Below the pieces are notes generated by a model. The model saw only the letters and a list, made by a program, of their open reading frames with translations. It had not been told where the DNA came from and did no database searches. A DNA stretch of 7,572 nucleotides from an uncultured Rhodoluna sp. (GTDB taxonomy: Bacteria > Actinomycetota > Actinomycetes > Actinomycetales > Microbacteriaceae), in NCBI GenBank assembly GCA_937898095.1, contig CALDKR010000061.1, positions 1 through 7,572 on the forward strand, read 5' to 3'. Below are positions 6,739-7,572 of this stretch, piece after piece; position 1 is the stretch's first letter; each line of letters begins with the position of its first letter. Both the position numbers and the translations under genes were made by a program.

Positions 6739-6744
6739 TAAAGT
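6739..6744 (+). promoter_or_regulatory. Probable -10 element of a leaderless pdtaR promoter
   Basis: TAAAGT fits TANNNT. A transcript starting 7 nt downstream would begin at A6751, the first base of the ATG chosen for pdtaR. No Shine-Dalgarno sequence lies before either candidate ATG (the nearest purine-rich stretch, GAGGGG at about 6719-6724, is too far). This agrees with leaderless translation, which is common in Actinobacteria. The -35 region (TTCGAG at 6716-6721) is weak. Confidence 0.5.
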
Positions 6745-6750
6745 ATGCCC

Positions 6751-7356
6751 ATGGCAAATTCAATCAATCAGCGCAGGGTAGTGGTCGCCGAAGACGAAGC
6801 CCTGATTCGCATGGACATCGTTGAGACCCTCAAAGAAGCTGGGTTTGATGTTGTTGCTGAGGCAAAAGACGGACTCGAGGCGGTTGAGCTGGTCAAGCTT
6901 CACAAGCCAGATCTGCTAGTGACTGACATCAAGATGCCAAACCTCGATGGGCTCGGTGCGGCTGAAAAGTTGAAAGACGACAAAGTGGCCATCGTCTTGC
7001 TCACCGCATTTAGCCAAAAAGAGCTTGTTGAGCGAGCCAATGAGGCAGGCGCTATGGCCTATATCGTCAAGCCATTCACGCCAAACGATTTGTTGCCGGC
7101 GGTTGAACTAGCCCTAAGTCGCCACTCTCAAATGATTGCCCTAGAGGCCGAGATTGTTGATCTAAATGAGCGCTTTGAAACTCGCAAGCTTGTTGATCGC
7201 GCAAAAGGCCTGCTCAACGAGAAAATGAACCTAACCGAGCCAGAGGCGTTCCGCTGGATTCAAAAAGCCTCGATGGACCGCCGACTAACCATGCAAGAGG
7301 TTGCTCAGACCGTTATTGAACAGCTGGGGACTCCGAAGGTCGAATCAGGTTCGTAA
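6751..7356 (+). CDS. pdtaR: ANTAR-domain response regulator, PdtaR (Rv1626) family
   Basis: This is a two-component response regulator whose output domain binds RNA, acting as an antiterminator-type regulator when phosphorylated by a sensor kinase of the PdtaS type. From the ATG at 6751 it has 201 residues. Residues 9-123 form the CheY-like receiver: acidic pair Glu14/Asp15 (VVVAEDEALIRMD), phosphoacceptor Asp59 (VTDIKMPNLDG), switch Thr85 (LLTAFSQKEL) and Lys107 (YIVKPF). A helical linker (about 124-145) leads into the ANTAR domain (about 146-193), with ETRKLVDRAKGLL, EAFRWIQKASMDRR and MQEVAQTV. The whole length resembles M. tuberculosis Rv1626, recalled from memory rather than aligned. An ATG two codons upstream (6745) is the alternative start. 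I prefer 6751 because a -10 box is placed for a leaderless transcript there, and neither ATG has a ribosome binding site. No cognate kinase lies in the window. Its 3' end overlaps the convergent thioesterase gene by 44 nt. Confidence 0.93.
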   Translation: MANSINQRRVVVAEDEALIRMDIVETLKEAGFDVVAEAKDGLEAVELVKLHKPDLLVTDIKMPNLDGLGAAEKLKDDKVAIVLLTAFSQKELVERANEAGAMAYIVKPFTPNDLLPAVELALSRHSQMIALEAEIVDLNERFETRKLVDRAKGLLNEKMNLTEPEAFRWIQKASMDRRLTMQEVAQTVIEQLGTPKVESGS

Positions 7357-7572
7357 TTCGCACCGTCGAAAGCCTTTTTCCGGCTTCGTCAGTGATGGCA
7401 ATTTCGTGAACGGTTAGAGTGCGACCCAATGTAATTGCGGTTGCCGTTCCGATTACAAAACCTTCTGTTGCAGAGCGACTGTGTGAGGCGTTGACTTCGA
7501 TGCCAACGGCATACCCATTTGGCCACGCGTGCACGTTAGCTGCAAAACTGCCCAAACTCTCACCGAGCACTA
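7313..7572 (-). CDS. Hotdog-fold acyl-CoA thioesterase, YdiI/PaaI family, 5'-truncated by the window edge
   Basis: This is the C-terminal part of a small cytoplasmic thioesterase that hydrolyses acyl-CoA or aromatic-CoA esters. The minus-strand frame is open from the right edge to TAA at 7313-7315, giving 86 visible residues of a family usually about 130-145 long. The N-terminal part, including the expected HGG motif, is outside. The visible part begins VLGESLGSFAAN, matching the central helix of YdiI/MenI-type enzymes, in which the Glu (codon 7559-7561) is the usual catalytic residue. It continues with AVGIEVNASHSRSA, the strand GTATAITLGRTLTVHEIAI and a final strand TVRITNLI. The GTG at 7568-7570 lies inside the conserved helix and is not the start. 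The physiological substrate cannot be given: menaquinone-pathway, phenylacetate and generic housekeeping thioesterases all share this fold. The last 14 or so codons overlap pdtaR on the other strand, and no terminator is seen between the two. Confidence 0.85.
   Translation of the reverse strand, partial: VLGESLGSFAANVHAWPNGYAVGIEVNASHSRSATEGFVIGTATAITLGRTLTVHEIAITDEAGKRLSTVRITNLIRPSESPAVQ

Noticed and set aside
1..7572. CRISPR array, prophage, transposon or defence island
   Set aside because: No regularly spaced repeats, integrase, transposase or toxin-type gene is visible. Every protein gene is a standard housekeeping family with matching base composition by eye.

Overview
The window looks like chromosomal DNA of a high-GC Gram-positive bacterium (Actinobacteria). 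It is probably a member of the Microbacteriaceae with moderate GC, such as the small freshwater Luna/Rhodoluna/Aquiluna-type lineages. I base this on an actinobacterial ANTAR response regulator very close to mycobacterial PdtaR (Rv1626), on the gltB-gltD-pyk-pdtaR gene order, and on GC that looks mid-range rather than near 70%. The family-level guess is inference; GC was judged by eye, not computed.

Layout. Positions 1-4953 hold gltB (5' end outside the window) and gltD, overlapping by 8 nt and forming one operon. They encode the two subunits of NADPH glutamate synthase, which makes glutamate from glutamine and 2-oxoglutarate. After a 41-nt gap containing a perfect 14-nt palindrome comes pyk (4995-6440), pyruvate kinase of the type predicted not to need K+. 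A strong intrinsic terminator (6447-6481) closes this rightward run.

Positions 6441-6598 carry no protein gene but are dense in structure. They hold two similar terminator hairpins, a 15-position stem-loop, and one direct and one inverted copy of the 3' end of the neighbouring tRNA gene. tRNA-Leu(CAA) lies on the minus strand at 6599-6679. A divergent promoter region (6680-6750) separates it from pdtaR (6751-7356), which encodes a CheY-ANTAR regulator. The same 9-nt motif (TAAAGTATG) appears in mirrored orientation for the two divergent transcripts, and pdtaR looks leaderless. The window ends in a minus-strand hotdog thioesterase gene (YdiI/PaaI type), cut by the right edge, whose 3' end overlaps the pdtaR 3' end by 44 nt.

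Together the genes cover ammonium assimilation, the last step of glycolysis, one leucine tRNA, an RNA-binding two-component regulator and a CoA thioesterase. All are housekeeping types. I see no defence locus, prophage gene, transposase or CRISPR array. The least ordinary parts are the structured tRNA-flank region (6483-6613) and the mirrored promoters (6698-6747).
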